Origin: HRBIN30 sp964534275
Lineage (GTDB): Bacteria; Desulfobacterota; Binatia; HRBIN30
Assembly (NCBI GenBank): GCA_964534275.1
Contig: CAZHQG010000006.1
Location: forward strand, 69,322 to 133,321
Reading direction: 5' to 3'
Length of the DNA stretch: 64,000 nucleotides
In this document: piece by piece, positions 23,911 through 33,726 of the stretch
How positions within the stretch are numbered: the stretch's first letter is position 1
How the letters are laid out: each line of letters starts with the position of its first letter
Translations under genes and position numbers: made by a program
Notes under the pieces: generated by a model
Databases searched by the model: none
Seen by the model: only the letters and a program-made list of their open reading frames with translations
Told to the model about the DNA's origin: nothing

Positions 23911-26235
23911 ATGGCGAAAAACCTCGTAATCGTTGAGTCGCCCACGAAAGCAAAGACGCTCCAGAAATACTTGGGCCGCGACTACCAAGTGAAGGCTAGC
24001 GTTGGCCACGTAAAGGATTTGCCCAAAAGTAAGCTCGGGGTGAATATCGAGAAGGGTTTCGAGCCAGAGTACGAGGTCATTCACGGCAAGAAAAAGGTCA
24101 TCAGCGAGCTGCGAAAGGCTGCACAGGGAAAGGACTATATTTTTCTGGCCCCGGACCCCGATCGTGAAGGTGAAGCGATTGCGTGGCATATCGCGGAAAG
24201 CCTGGATGTAGACCGAGACCGTGTGCGGCGGGTGCTGTTTCACGAAATCACCAAGCGAGCGGTGCTCGAGGCCTTGAAGAACCCCCGCGACTTGGACCGC
24301 AACTTGTTCGAAGCGCAGCAAGCGCGGCGCATTCTCGACCGTTTGGTGGGTTACCAAATCAGCCCCTTGTTGTGGGAAAAAGTCCGACGCGGGCTCTCCG
24401 CTGGCCGCGTACAATCGGTGGCTGTGCGCCTGATCGTGGAACGCGAGCGGGAAATCCAAAGGTTCCAGCCAAAAGAATACTGGAGTTTGACCGCTCGCCT
24501 AGAGGGCAAGGAACCACCGCAATTTTTTGCGCGACTTTTCAAGATTGGCGACCGTAAACTCGACCCTGAAACCTTCCGGTTGGAAAACGAACAGGCAGCC
24601 CGGGAGCTGATGGAAGCTCTTCGGACTGTGGAATGGCGGGTTGCCAAAGTCGAAAGGAAAGAGCGGCGACGCTTTCCAGCTCCACCGTTTACGACGTCGC
24701 GCTTACAGCAAGAGGCCGCTCGCAAGCTTGGGTATTCGCCCCCGCGAACGATGCGGATCGCACAGCGGCTTTACGAGGGGATCGAGCTCGGTTCCGAGGG
24801 GATGGTGGGCCTCATCACGTATATGCGCACGGATTCCACCCGCGTGTCTTCCGAGGCACAACAAGAAGCCCGGCGGCTGATTGCAGCGAAGTTCGGGGAG
24901 CAATACTTGCCCCCGCAGCCGCCAGTGTACCCAAGCAAAAAAGGGGCGCAGGACGCTCACGAAGCGATCCGCCCAACATCGCTGGAGTACCCACCAGAGC
25001 GTGTAGAGCCGTTCCTCAGTAAGGAAGAGTTTCAGTTGTACAAACTCATTTGGGATCGCTTCCTGTCTAGCCAAATGGTCCCGGCCGTTTACGACACGAC
25101 TACGGTGGACATTGCCGCGGGGCACACCATCTTCCGCGCCAGTGGGCAGATCCTCAAGTTCGACGGTTTTAGTCGTGTCTATACCGAAGGGCGCGACGAC
25201 GATGGTCGCACTGCCGGCCAGGGAGAAGAAGGGGAAACAGAGGGCGAACTGAAAGAAGGCCAGCTGCCCCCACTGGCTGAAGGTGAGCTGCTGCGATTGC
25301 ACGAAATCATCCCCAAACAACACTTCACCCAACCCCCTCCGCGTTTTACGCAAGCAACCCTTGTCAAAGAACTCGAAGAGAAGGGAATTGGCAGACCTTC
25401 GACATACGCGACGATCGTGGGGACGATCTTGAACCGAGAGTACGTCGTCGAAGATAGTTCCAAACGGCTCCGCCCAACGGAGTTGGGGATCTTGGTCACG
25501 GACCTATTGGTCGACGCCTTTCCAGACATCGTGAACGTAGAGTTCACTGCTGGCATGGAAGAGGAGCTCGATAAGATCGAAGAGGGGAAAGAGCGGTGGA
25601 CCGAAGCCTTGCGGCGTTTTTATGAGCCGTTCAAGCGGGATCTCGAACACGCCAAGGAGCGCATGCGCGATGTCAAGGCTGGCCAACCAACGGACATACC
25701 TTGCCCCGCGTGCGGCGAAAAAATGGTTCTTCGTTGGGGCCGAACGGGAGAATACTTGGCATGCGCGCGGTATCCAGAGTGCCGGACAACTCGAAATTTC
25801 GTTCGCGACGAGAGTGGCGCCATTCGGATCGTGGAACGCGAAACAACGGACGAGAAGTGCCCCAAGTGCGGTCGGCCGATGGAAGTGCGTTTCGGGCGGT
25901 ACGGGAAATTTTTAGGGTGCTCGGCGTACCCGGAATGCAAAACCGTTCTCCCTTTCGATCGGCCGAAGGAAACTGGTGTGCACTGCCCCGATTGCAAAGA
26001 AGGCAAGCTCCTCGAGAAACGTACACGTACGGGGAAGACCTTTTTTAGTTGCAATCGCTATCCTACGTGTCGCTTTGCAACTTGGCAGCGACCTGTTCCG
26101 GAGCCTTGCCCGGAGTGTGGTGCCCCGTTTGTTGTGGAAAAAACCACCAAGCGCTCTGGAACGGTGCGCAGTTGCTTGGCGGAAGGCTGCAAGTATAGCG
26201 AAATCGTTGCGGAGGCTGTGGACGAGGCGCCATAA
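23911..26235 (+). CDS. topA: DNA topoisomerase I
   Basis: 774 residues. Toprim domain opens MAKNLVIVESPTKAKTLQKYLG with the metal motif APDPDREGEAIAWH at ~80-93. The catalytic tyrosine is Y304 in GLITYMRTDSTRVS. The C-terminal part carries four zinc-ribbon units (CPAC...CARYPEC, CPKC...CSAYPEC, CPDC...CNRYPTC, CPEC...CLAEGC) that bind single-stranded DNA. Relaxes negative supercoils. Preceded by dprA with a 33-bp gap, a common dprA-topA-trmFO order. Confidence 0.97.
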   Translation: MAKNLVIVESPTKAKTLQKYLGRDYQVKASVGHVKDLPKSKLGVNIEKGFEPEYEVIHGKKKVISELRKAAQGKDYIFLAPDPDREGEAIAWHIAESLDVDRDRVRRVLFHEITKRAVLEALKNPRDLDRNLFEAQQARRILDRLVGYQISPLLWEKVRRGLSAGRVQSVAVRLIVEREREIQRFQPKEYWSLTARLEGKEPPQFFARLFKIGDRKLDPETFRLENEQAARELMEALRTVEWRVAKVERKERRRFPAPPFTTSRLQQEAARKLGYSPPRTMRIAQRLYEGIELGSEGMVGLITYMRTDSTRVSSEAQQEARRLIAAKFGEQYLPPQPPVYPSKKGAQDAHEAIRPTSLEYPPERVEPFLSKEEFQLYKLIWDRFLSSQMVPAVYDTTTVDIAAGHTIFRASGQILKFDGFSRVYTEGRDDDGRTAGQGEEGETEGELKEGQLPPLAEGELLRLHEIIPKQHFTQPPPRFTQATLVKELEEKGIGRPSTYATIVGTILNREYVVEDSSKRLRPTELGILVTDLLVDAFPDIVNVEFTAGMEEELDKIEEGKERWTEALRRFYEPFKRDLEHAKERMRDVKAGQPTDIPCPACGEKMVLRWGRTGEYLACARYPECRTTRNFVRDESGAIRIVERETTDEKCPKCGRPMEVRFGRYGKFLGCSAYPECKTVLPFDRPKETGVHCPDCKEGKLLEKRTRTGKTFFSCNRYPTCRFATWQRPVPEPCPECGAPFVVEKTTKRSGTVRSCLAEGCKYSEIVAEAVDEAP

Positions 26236-26317
26236 CGGCACATCGCCGGAACCGCTCCATTGAGCATTGCGCGAGGCCGCAGTTGGGGTACAAACGCTTT
26301 CGCGAAGAGAGGTGTCC

Positions 26318-27685
26318 ATGTCGGTGCACTCTACCCGTGAACCTGTGATTGTCGTCGGGGGTGGTTTGGCCGGATCCGAAGCGGCGTGGCAGTTGGCGCG
26401 CCGCGGCATTCCCGTGCTCCTCTACGAAATGCGCCCGCAGCGCCAAACCGAAGCCCACCGCACGGACCGGCTTGCCGAACTTGTGTGCTCGAACTCTTTC
26501 CGCAGCGCGAGTCTCGATGCGGCCGTGGGGTTGTTGAAAGAAGAAATGCGGCGATTGGGGTCGCTGGTGTTAGCCGCTGCAGATCGGACGAGCGTGCCGG
26601 CTGGTGCGGCTCTGGCGGTGGACCGGGACCTGTTTGCAGAAGCGGTCACGCGCGCAATCGCCGAGTGCCCGGAAATTACAGTGGTGCGTGAGGAGCTCCG
26701 GGACATCCCCGAAGGGCTGTGTTTGATCGCCACTGGGCCCCTGACCTCGCCAGCCCTTTCGTACGCCCTACAAGAGCTCCTCGGCCAGAAGTACTTGTAC
26801 TTTTACGATGCGATTGCGCCCATCGTGACGGCGGATTCGATCGACCGTTCCGTGGTGTTTGCCGCCTCGCGCTACGGGAAAGGCGGAGAGGATTACCTGA
26901 ACTGCCCGATGACCCGCGACGAGTACTACGCCTTTGTCGACGCCCTGCTGGCAGCAGAGAAAGTGCCCGTGCGCGATTTCGAGCGCTGCATTTATTTCGA
27001 GGGCTGCATGCCCATCGAGGAAATGGCTCGACGCGGTCGCGACACCCTCGCGTTTGGCCCGATGCGACCCGTCGGGTTAATCGACCCCCGCACCGGGGAG
27101 CGACCCTATGCGGTGGTGCAGCTTCGCCAAGACAACGCAGCCGCCACGCTGTACAACATGGTTGGCTTCCAGACCAAAATGACGTATCCGGAACAGCGGC
27201 GCGTGTTTCGCATGATCCCGGGGCTCGAAAAGGCAGAGTTCGTTCGACTCGGTAGTTTGCACCGGAATACCTTTATCAATTCGCCCCGCGTGTTGGAGCC
27301 TACATTGAGTTTGCGCCGCCGGCCGCGCACGTTTATCGCCGGACAACTCATTGGTGTGGAGGGGTACGTGGAGTCGGCGGCCACGGGTTTGTTGGCAGGA
27401 CTGAACATTGCCCGAATGCTTGCTGGCGAGCCTTGCGTGGTTCCTCCGCCGACGACCGCGCTCGGTGCTTTGCTGGCGTACGTGACCGACCCGCGTCGCA
27501 AGGACTTTCAGCCCATGAATGCAAACTACGGTCTATTTCCCCCTTTGCCAGGCCGCGAACGCGGACGCGAAAAACGCGAGCGGCTGGCCCGCCGCGCCCT
27601 GCACGATTTGGACGAATGGATGGCGCGTCACAGGCTTGCGCCCGCCACGGATACCTCTCCAATCGTGGCCGTAGCAAGCAACTGA
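26318..27685 (+). CDS. trmFO: folate-dependent tRNA (uracil-5-)-methyltransferase TrmFO
   Basis: 455 residues from ATG (GAGAGG upstream). The FAD dinucleotide-binding motif VIVVGGGLAGSEAAWQLARRG is at residues ~10-30. Family motifs are LAELVCSNSFRSASLDAAVGLLKEEMRRLGSL, YFYDAIAPIV, DYLNCPMTRDEYYAF and FEGCMPIEEMARRGRDTLAFGPMRPVGL. TrmFO forms 5-methyluridine-54 in tRNA using methylene-THF and FADH2. Its presence instead of the SAM-dependent TrmA is typical of Gram-positives, deltaproteobacteria-like phyla and cyanobacteria, and supports the taxonomic inference. Confidence 0.96.
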   Translation: MSVHSTREPVIVVGGGLAGSEAAWQLARRGIPVLLYEMRPQRQTEAHRTDRLAELVCSNSFRSASLDAAVGLLKEEMRRLGSLVLAAADRTSVPAGAALAVDRDLFAEAVTRAIAECPEITVVREELRDIPEGLCLIATGPLTSPALSYALQELLGQKYLYFYDAIAPIVTADSIDRSVVFAASRYGKGGEDYLNCPMTRDEYYAFVDALLAAEKVPVRDFERCIYFEGCMPIEEMARRGRDTLAFGPMRPVGLIDPRTGERPYAVVQLRQDNAAATLYNMVGFQTKMTYPEQRRVFRMIPGLEKAEFVRLGSLHRNTFINSPRVLEPTLSLRRRPRTFIAGQLIGVEGYVESAATGLLAGLNIARMLAGEPCVVPPPTTALGALLAYVTDPRRKDFQPMNANYGLFPPLPGRERGREKRERLARRALHDLDEWMARHRLAPATDTSPIVAVASN

Positions 27686-27712
27686 GCGGGCGACGCTCGG
27701 AAAGGAGCGGCG

Positions 27713-28330
27713 ATGCTGGTCGGAGAGCACATGACCTCACCCGTGATCACGGTGGAGCCCCACGCCACTGTGTCGCAGGCGCGCAAGCTGATGCAGGATC
27801 ATGATATTCGCCATTTGCCCGTGATCGAGCACGCGCGCTTGATTGGAATTGTTGCGCGCAGTGACTTGAACTGGCCCTCCGCTGCAAAGGTACCTCCAGA
27901 TGCCATGCCGGTTGCGGAGGTCATGAGCGGGAACGTCATCGCGGTGACGCCGCGAACGACCATCGAAAACGCTGCCAGCCTGATGCTGGCAAACAAGATC
28001 GGGGCACTGCCCGTCGTGGACGAGGAAGAACATGTCGTGGGCATTCTTACGGCTGCCGATATTCTTTCCGTTTTTCTGGAGGTGATGGGAGTAGGCTCGG
28101 GCGCCCGCCGGATCGAGATCCGGCTTCCCGACCGTCCGGGTGCCTTGGCTCCGGCAGTGCAATGCATTGGTAGCCTGGGGGTCAACATCGTCAGCGTGGT
28201 GTCCGCCCGGGAGCAAGATGGCTGGCGAAGCCTCGTGTTGCGACTTGCAACGGACGATCTCGAACCGGTACTGACCGCTCTTGCCGACCTCGGCGTCGAA
28301 GTGGTTTCTACGGGTGAAGGCGACGACTGA
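27713..28330 (+). CDS. CBS-pair plus ACT domain protein (AcuB-like)
   Basis: 205 residues. Two CBS domains span ~1-135 (MLVGEHMTSPVITVEPHATVSQARKLMQDHDIRHLPVIEHARLIGIV and MSGNVIAVTPRTTIENAASLMLANKIGALPVVDEEEHVVGILTAADIL). An ACT-like domain follows (IEIRLPDRPGALAPAVQCIGSLGVNIVSVVSAREQDGWRSLVLRL). The CBS pair likely senses an adenosyl nucleotide and the ACT part an amino acid. It overlaps the start of glnE, which suggests a nitrogen- or energy-signalling partnership (inference). Confidence 0.88.
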   Translation: MLVGEHMTSPVITVEPHATVSQARKLMQDHDIRHLPVIEHARLIGIVARSDLNWPSAAKVPPDAMPVAEVMSGNVIAVTPRTTIENAASLMLANKIGALPVVDEEEHVVGILTAADILSVFLEVMGVGSGARRIEIRLPDRPGALAPAVQCIGSLGVNIVSVVSAREQDGWRSLVLRLATDDLEPVLTALADLGVEVVSTGEGDD

Positions 28331-31300
28331 ACCGTGGCGGCAGAGCTGGGACCAGGCCGCGGGCGTGTTGCTGCGCTTTGGCGTCGAGCGTGCCCGGCTC
28401 GCAACCTTTCTGGATTCGAGAGCGCAACGGTGGCTGCCTGCCGACCTGGTTGCCACCTTACCGGCGGTGCTCGCTGAGGCTCCGGACCCGCTTCTCGCCC
28501 TCACGAACTTGGAACGGTTGGCAGAGTGCGAAGCCCTAGCTCGAGGGGTGGATCGGCCGGCGGAATGGTGGCGACATCTAGTGACCCTTCTTGGCGGAAG
28601 CCAGTCGTTAGCCAATTGGTTGGTCTCTCAAGGCGCCGATTGGCCACAAGCGTTTTCCGCTGCGTTGGGAGGCCAGCCCACGAGTGCCGCTGGCCACCTC
28701 GAACGGTTGCAAGACCTCGTCGCCTTGGATTGGTCGCGCTTCGCAGACGCACTGCGCCAGTATCGCCACCGCGAGTACCTGCGGATTGGGCTTCACGATT
28801 TAATTGGGGCGTACACGGTCGATGCTACGTGGTCGGAATTGAGCGAGCTTGCTGCCGGCGCGGTCGAATGCGCGTACCGTTGGGCTCGCCAACAGGTCAC
28901 GACAAGTTATGGCGAGCTGAACCATGCTGGTGGTACACGCGCTGGATTCGTTGTTCTGGGGATGGGAAAGCTCGGCGGTGGAGAACTGAACTTCAGTTCG
29001 GACATCGACCTTGTGTACCTGTACGAATCGGACGAAGGGCAGAGTTCCGGTGGCCCTGGGGGGGCGCTCCCTCCTCGAGCGTACTTCACGCGGGTGGCGG
29101 AGTTGTTGACCCGCGCCTTGCAAGAGGTGACGGAGCGCGGATTTGCGTTCCGTGTCGACTTGCGTTTGCGACCGGATGGCATCAATGGCCCGATCGTCAA
29201 TTCTGTATCCAATGCATTGCTCTACTACGAGTCCTACGGCCAAACTTGGGAGCGCACTGCGCTGCTCAAAGCACGACCGATTGCTGGAACGCTCGAGCTA
29301 GGCGAGCGCTTTTTGCAGGAGGTTCGGCCGTTCGTCTTCCGCCGCTACCTGGATTACGGCACGCTCGAGGACATGCAGCGCATGAAGGCACAAATCGAAG
29401 GGCACCTGGCCAGGAAATCCAACGAGTGGAACGTGAAGCTCGGACGCGGCGGCATTCGGGAAATCGAGTTTATCGTGCAAACGATGCAGCTCGTGCACGG
29501 CGGGCGGGACGAACGTGTGCGCTGCCGCCCTACCTTGGAAGCTCTCGATCGGTTGGCGCGCTATCGGTACCTCCCGGAACCGGATGCTGCGAGTCTGGCG
29601 GAAGCGTACCGTTTTCTCAGAAACGTGGAGCATAAAATTCAGTTGGTGGCGCAGCGCCAAACCCACGCCGTTCCTCGCGAGGAACGCGAACAGGAAACCT
29701 TGGCGCGGCGTGTGGGTTACCGGGGCGAACAAGCACGCCAACAGTTTTGGGTGGATTTGTCCCGGCACACGAGCGCTGTGCGGGGCGCCTTTGAGAAACT
29801 CTTTTTTCAACCTGCGGCCGAGCGACGTGCCCAGGTGGACGACACGGAACAAAAAATTCTTGCTGCCTTAGGCGACCCGGAGGCAGCCCTGGCCCTTCTG
29901 GCTTCGTTGGGCTTTCACGACCCAGCGCAATGCTACGAACACCTGCTGCTATTGCGTGACGGCCCAGCCCACGCACCCTCGAGTCCGCGTCGGAGGCAGG
30001 TGTTGTTCGAGATTCTGCCGGCGATGTTGGCGGCCATGCGCCAGGCTCCACACCCCGACCTCGCACTGCAAAACATGGCCAGCTTTGTCTCCGCAGTCGG
30101 TGCACGCACAAGTTTCCTCATGCTGTTGCGAGAAAACCCGGGCACGATGCGCATGCTCGTGCAACTATTCGCCACGAGTCAGTACCTGGCAAACCAGTTC
30201 ATCCGCCACCCGGAACTGCTGGATTCCCTCGTGCGTGCGGATCTCGTCCGGATCCGGAAAGCCAAGGATGAACTGGCCGCGGAACTCGCGAGTGCACTCG
30301 ACGCCGCGGAAGATTTCGAGGGAAAGCTCGACGCGCTGCGGCGCTTTCGCAATCAGGAATTTTTGCGCATCGGCATCAACTGCGTGCAGGACCTGCTGGC
30401 CGACGAAGAAGTGGCGGAGGAGCTCACGCAGTTAGCCGAAGCGTGTTTGCAAGCTGCTGTGGATTTGGCCGTCCAGCAAACCCTAAAGCGCTTCGAACTG
30501 CCGAGGCTGCCTGGCCGGCTCGTGGTCCTCGGCTTGGGAAAACTGGGTGCGGCAGAACTGAACTTCAACTCGGACTTGGATTTGATTTTCGTGTACGACG
30601 GTGGCGAAGCTGAGCCTGGCGCGGTGACTCCTCACGAGGTGTTCACGTGGCTCGCGCAACGGTTGATCACCGTGTTGCAGGTACCGACGAAGGAGGGGAT
30701 TGTATATCGGATCGACACGCGGCTCCGGCCCTCCGGCCATTCGGGGCCGCTAGTGTCTTCCCTGGCAGCGTTCCGCCACTACCACGAGCAAAGCGCGCAA
30801 GTGTGGGAGCGCCAAGCTCTCATCAAGGCGCGAGCGGTGGCTGGGGACGATACCCTTGGGCACGAAGTCGCTCGAGTCGTGGATGCCTTCGTGTATCGCG
30901 CGCCGCTGAGCAGGGAGGAGGTGCGGGAGATTCGCCGTCTGCGCGGGCGGATGGAGCGTGAGTTGGCACGGGAAGGGGCAACTCATGTGAACATCAAAAC
31001 GGGAAGAGGAGGCCTGGTCGACATCGAGTTCCTTGTGCAGATGCTTCAGCTTTACTGCGGTTCGACGATGCCGGCGTTGCGCCAACGTGCCACCATGGCT
31101 GCGTTAGACGCGCTCGCCGAAGCCGGAGTGTTGCCGAAGGAGGATGCAGAGGTGCTGATGTCCGGATACCGATTCCTCCGCCGGCTAGAGCAAACGTTGC
31201 GGCTTTTGCACGACCGGCCGGTAGAAGATTTGGAACGGCACGATGTGGACTTGGTTGTGGTGGCCCGCCGCATGGGTTTTCGGGGTGAGGCTCAAGAAGC

Positions 31301-31412
31301 AGCACAAGCGCTTTGGCAAGAATACGGTGAGCGGCGCGAACGGATTCGGCGTTTGTACGAGTACTGGTTCGATCGTGCAGAAGGCGGTCAGGTGCACTGT
31401 TGCTCCGGTTGA
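28314..31412 (+). CDS. glnE: bifunctional glutamine synthetase adenylyltransferase/deadenylase
   Basis: About 1032 residues from GTG at 28314; an in-frame TTG at 28281 would add 11 residues, and neither has an obvious Shine-Dalgarno. Two nucleotidyltransferase domains are visible: GMGKLGGGELNFSSDIDLVYLYE near residue 216 and GLGKLGAAELNFNSDLDLIFVYDGG near 739. Each is followed by its helical partner (GGIREIEFIVQTMQLVHGG and GGLVDIEFLVQMLQLYCGS). GlnE adds AMP to, or removes AMP from, GlnA under PII control. It overlaps the CBS-ACT gene by 17 bp. No glnA or glnB is in the window. Confidence 0.96.
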   Translation: MKATTEPWRQSWDQAAGVLLRFGVERARLATFLDSRAQRWLPADLVATLPAVLAEAPDPLLALTNLERLAECEALARGVDRPAEWWRHLVTLLGGSQSLANWLVSQGADWPQAFSAALGGQPTSAAGHLERLQDLVALDWSRFADALRQYRHREYLRIGLHDLIGAYTVDATWSELSELAAGAVECAYRWARQQVTTSYGELNHAGGTRAGFVVLGMGKLGGGELNFSSDIDLVYLYESDEGQSSGGPGGALPPRAYFTRVAELLTRALQEVTERGFAFRVDLRLRPDGINGPIVNSVSNALLYYESYGQTWERTALLKARPIAGTLELGERFLQEVRPFVFRRYLDYGTLEDMQRMKAQIEGHLARKSNEWNVKLGRGGIREIEFIVQTMQLVHGGRDERVRCRPTLEALDRLARYRYLPEPDAASLAEAYRFLRNVEHKIQLVAQRQTHAVPREEREQETLARRVGYRGEQARQQFWVDLSRHTSAVRGAFEKLFFQPAAERRAQVDDTEQKILAALGDPEAALALLASLGFHDPAQCYEHLLLLRDGPAHAPSSPRRRQVLFEILPAMLAAMRQAPHPDLALQNMASFVSAVGARTSFLMLLRENPGTMRMLVQLFATSQYLANQFIRHPELLDSLVRADLVRIRKAKDELAAELASALDAAEDFEGKLDALRRFRNQEFLRIGINCVQDLLADEEVAEELTQLAEACLQAAVDLAVQQTLKRFELPRLPGRLVVLGLGKLGAAELNFNSDLDLIFVYDGGEAEPGAVTPHEVFTWLAQRLITVLQVPTKEGIVYRIDTRLRPSGHSGPLVSSLAAFRHYHEQSAQVWERQALIKARAVAGDDTLGHEVARVVDAFVYRAPLSREEVREIRRLRGRMERELAREGATHVNIKTGRGGLVDIEFLVQMLQLYCGSTMPALRQRATMAALDALAEAGVLPKEDAEVLMSGYRFLRRLEQTLRLLHDRPVEDLERHDVDLVVVARRMGFRGEAQEAAQALWQEYGERRERIRRLYEYWFDRAEGGQVHCCSG

Positions 31413-31485
31413 TTCCACAGGATTGGAAGTTTCGTTGACTGCATGGAAGCGCTGAGCTAGCCAAGCGGCGCACGAGGAGCGGTTG

Positions 31486-32403
31486 GTGGAAAAAACCGAG
31501 CAAATTTGGCTCGACGGCCAGTTCGTTCCCTGGGAGCGCGCCCAGGTTCACGTTCTCACTCACACGTTGCACTACGGGTTAGGCGTCTTCGAAGGGATTC
31601 GTTGCTACGAAGACAAAAATGGCCGCCCGAACATCTTTCGCTTGAAAGAGCACATCCGCCGCCTGTTCGATTCTGCGCACATTTTGGGAATCAAAATCCC
31701 TTTTCCCCAAACGGTCATCGAAACTGCGTGTGTGGAGACCATCAAAGTCAATCGCTTGCGGTCCGGCTATTTGCGCCCGCTCGTGTTCCTCGGCGATGGA
31801 GAAATGGGCCTCGCCGCGGTGCACAATCCGGTGCGCGTCGCGATCGCGGCTTGGCCGTGGGGGGCCTATCTGGGAGAGGAAGGCGTGCAGCGTGGCGTGC
31901 GTCTTCGTACGTCTTCCTTCCAAAGGATGCACGTGAACACGTTCATGACCAAAGCCAAAGCCGTGGGGAATTATGTCAACTCGATCTTGGCTGCGGTAGA
32001 GGCGCGTCAGGCTGGCTTCGATGAAGCGATGATGCTGGACACCGACGGGTACGTTGCCGAGTGCAGTGGAGAAAACTTGTTCATCGTTCGCAACGGTGTG
32101 GTGAAAACCCCGCCTCTGACATCGGTGCTCGAGGGGATTACGCGGGCCTCCGTGCTCGCGCTGCTCGAGTCGATGGGTGTCCCGTGGCGCGAGGAACGTT
32201 TTACGCGGGACGAAACCTACATTGCAGACGAGGTGTTCATGACCGGCACGGCAGCCGAGGTGACCCCGGTGCGGGAAATCGATGGCCGCGTGATTGGTGA
32301 AGGCAGGCCGGGCCCAGTGACTCGCGCGCTGCAGGAGCGCTTTCGAGCGGTCGTGCGTGGCGAGATCCAAGCGTATCGAGATTGGTTGACACCAGTCGAC
32401 TGA
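31486..32403 (+). CDS. ilvE: branched-chain amino acid aminotransferase
   Basis: 305 residues from GTG (GAGGAG six bases upstream; a TTG three bases earlier is also in frame). Class IV PLP-enzyme motifs are LHYGLGVFEGIRCYE, LRPLVFLG, and the PLP lysine near K158 in TKAKAVGNYVNSILAAVEA. Later motifs are GYVAECSGENLFIVRNG, VLEGITRASVLALLESMG and DEVFMTGTAAEVTPVREIDGR. Transaminates branched-chain 2-oxo acids with glutamate. Last of the long housekeeping run; a strong promoter for the next cluster begins 20 bp after its stop. Confidence 0.96.
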   Translation: MEKTEQIWLDGQFVPWERAQVHVLTHTLHYGLGVFEGIRCYEDKNGRPNIFRLKEHIRRLFDSAHILGIKIPFPQTVIETACVETIKVNRLRSGYLRPLVFLGDGEMGLAAVHNPVRVAIAAWPWGAYLGEEGVQRGVRLRTSSFQRMHVNTFMTKAKAVGNYVNSILAAVEARQAGFDEAMMLDTDGYVAECSGENLFIVRNGVVKTPPLTSVLEGITRASVLALLESMGVPWREERFTRDETYIADEVFMTGTAAEVTPVREIDGRVIGEGRPGPVTRALQERFRAVVRGEIQAYRDWLTPVD

Positions 32404-32422
32404 GCTTTTCGCGTAATTTGAA

Positions 32423-32451
32423 TTGACACGCGAGTGCGATGCGATTATAAG
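32423..32451 (+). promoter_or_regulatory. sigma70-type promoter P1 of the tandem secreted-protein cluster
   Basis: Perfect -35 TTGACA (32423-32428), exactly 17 bp spacer and -10 TATAAG (32446-32451) followed by GCCGG. The same TTGACA-N17-TATAAGGCCGG arrangement occurs at 34932-34960 before the third gene of the family. It is the best promoter match in the window and places the transcript start near 32458, ruling out the upstream ATG at 32434 as start of the next gene. Confidence 0.85.
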
Positions 32452-32541
32452 GCCGGGGCCTGGATGAGGGTGGTGTGGACGAAGAGGACAGCGCCGTTTG
32501 GCGAGCCTTGGCGACAGGGGGACGCGACGGAGGAACGGGGA

Positions 32542-33726
32542 GTGAAGGGTAGACTGAGCCGTTGGGTGGTTCGATGCGCCATCGTCACCTGGGTGGCTTC
32601 AGGGCTGCTCGCTCTGCCGGGGCGTGCGGACGTCAGTGTCGAGCGCGGTAGTTCGATTATCATCTTCCCCAAGGTGATTTCCGACGACGATGGCTTGCTG
32701 ACCCGCGGCTTCCCCGTGGAAACGATCATTCAGATTTCCAATACCTCTAACTCCCTGGCGTTTGCCCACTGCTTTTACGTCAATGCCGCCCCGCTGGATC
32801 CGAGGCAGCCTCCAGGACCGTTCAACCCGCCGCAGTGGCAGGAAGTGGATTTTGATTTGGTGCTTACCAAACAACAGCCCACGTACTGGGTAGTGGGGCA
32901 AGGTCGACGGGTGGATCCGACCGATCCTCAGTGCAGCAGGGTGCCGCCCGTGTTCAGTTGTCCAAACGCGGGTTTCGATCCTGGGGCCATCCCGGCAGTG
33001 CCCCCGAATTTTCAGGGCCAGCTGGTATGCATCGAGGTCGACTCTGCGGGTGCACCTTTGAATGGGAACCGCTTGAAGGGCGAGGCAACACTGGTCACCC
33101 CACGCTCCACGACCGTGAATGGAGTCACGATGCGCCAGGGCGAGGTGAGTAAGTACAATGCAATTGGGATTGCGGGTCTGAACACGGATACGAACTCGAA
33201 CGACGGCGACCTGACGTTGTGTATCGGTGGCAACCCTCGCCCGGGCTGCCCAGCCGGTGCAGAGTACAATGGATGCCCCGATACAGTGATCGTGAATCAT
33301 TTCGGCGAGCGGGCCACGATGCCGGCCCTGCCAGCGAACGATATTCCCAACTCTCGGGTGGAAACCGAGGTGACCCTGGTTCCCTGCACACAGGATTTCG
33401 AGAACCAGGTTCCCGGCAGCGTTGTGGTGCAGTTCCGCGTAACGAACGAGTTCGAGAATTTATTTTCCGCTAGCACGACGGTCACGTGCTGGTCGAACTT
33501 TCGTCTGGCTGAAGTGGGGCGAATTTTCGACGCGAGTTTTCTCGGGACACGCTTTGCGCAGACGAGGATGACGCCTGGTGGAATAGAGCAGCCAGGGTTT
33601 CTCGGGGTTTCCGAGGAGTTTTACAACGATGGGCGGGGGGTGCTTTCCCGCGCTGCGCTCAATCTGCACGTAGAAGGAGTGCGGCCCGGAGGCGACGTCA
33701 TTACCATCCCGGAGGTGGCGCCATGA
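32542..33726 (+). CDS. secreted tandem-paralogue protein A (unknown family)
   Basis: 394 residues from GTG with GGAGGAACGGGGA upstream. Upstream in-frame starts fall in the promoter. Signal peptide VKGRLSRWVVRCAIVTWVASGLLALPGRAD. I do not recognise the family. Landmarks shared with the next three genes: IIIFPKV at the mature N-terminus, TIIQISNTSN, HCFYVN, PQWQEVDFDLVLTKQQPTYWVV, FQGQLVCIEVD, NRLKGEA, YNAIGI, AEYNGCPDTVIVNHF, EVTLVPCTQDF, TNEFENLFSAS and a terminal VITIP. Paired Cys and an all-beta look suggest a disulphide-stabilised extracellular or periplasmic fold. No membrane anchor. Overlaps gene B by 4 nt. Confidence 0.85.
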   Translation: MKGRLSRWVVRCAIVTWVASGLLALPGRADVSVERGSSIIIFPKVISDDDGLLTRGFPVETIIQISNTSNSLAFAHCFYVNAAPLDPRQPPGPFNPPQWQEVDFDLVLTKQQPTYWVVGQGRRVDPTDPQCSRVPPVFSCPNAGFDPGAIPAVPPNFQGQLVCIEVDSAGAPLNGNRLKGEATLVTPRSTTVNGVTMRQGEVSKYNAIGIAGLNTDTNSNDGDLTLCIGGNPRPGCPAGAEYNGCPDTVIVNHFGERATMPALPANDIPNSRVETEVTLVPCTQDFENQVPGSVVVQFRVTNEFENLFSASTTVTCWSNFRLAEVGRIFDASFLGTRFAQTRMTPGGIEQPGFLGVSEEFYNDGRGVLSRAALNLHVEGVRPGGDVITIPEVAP

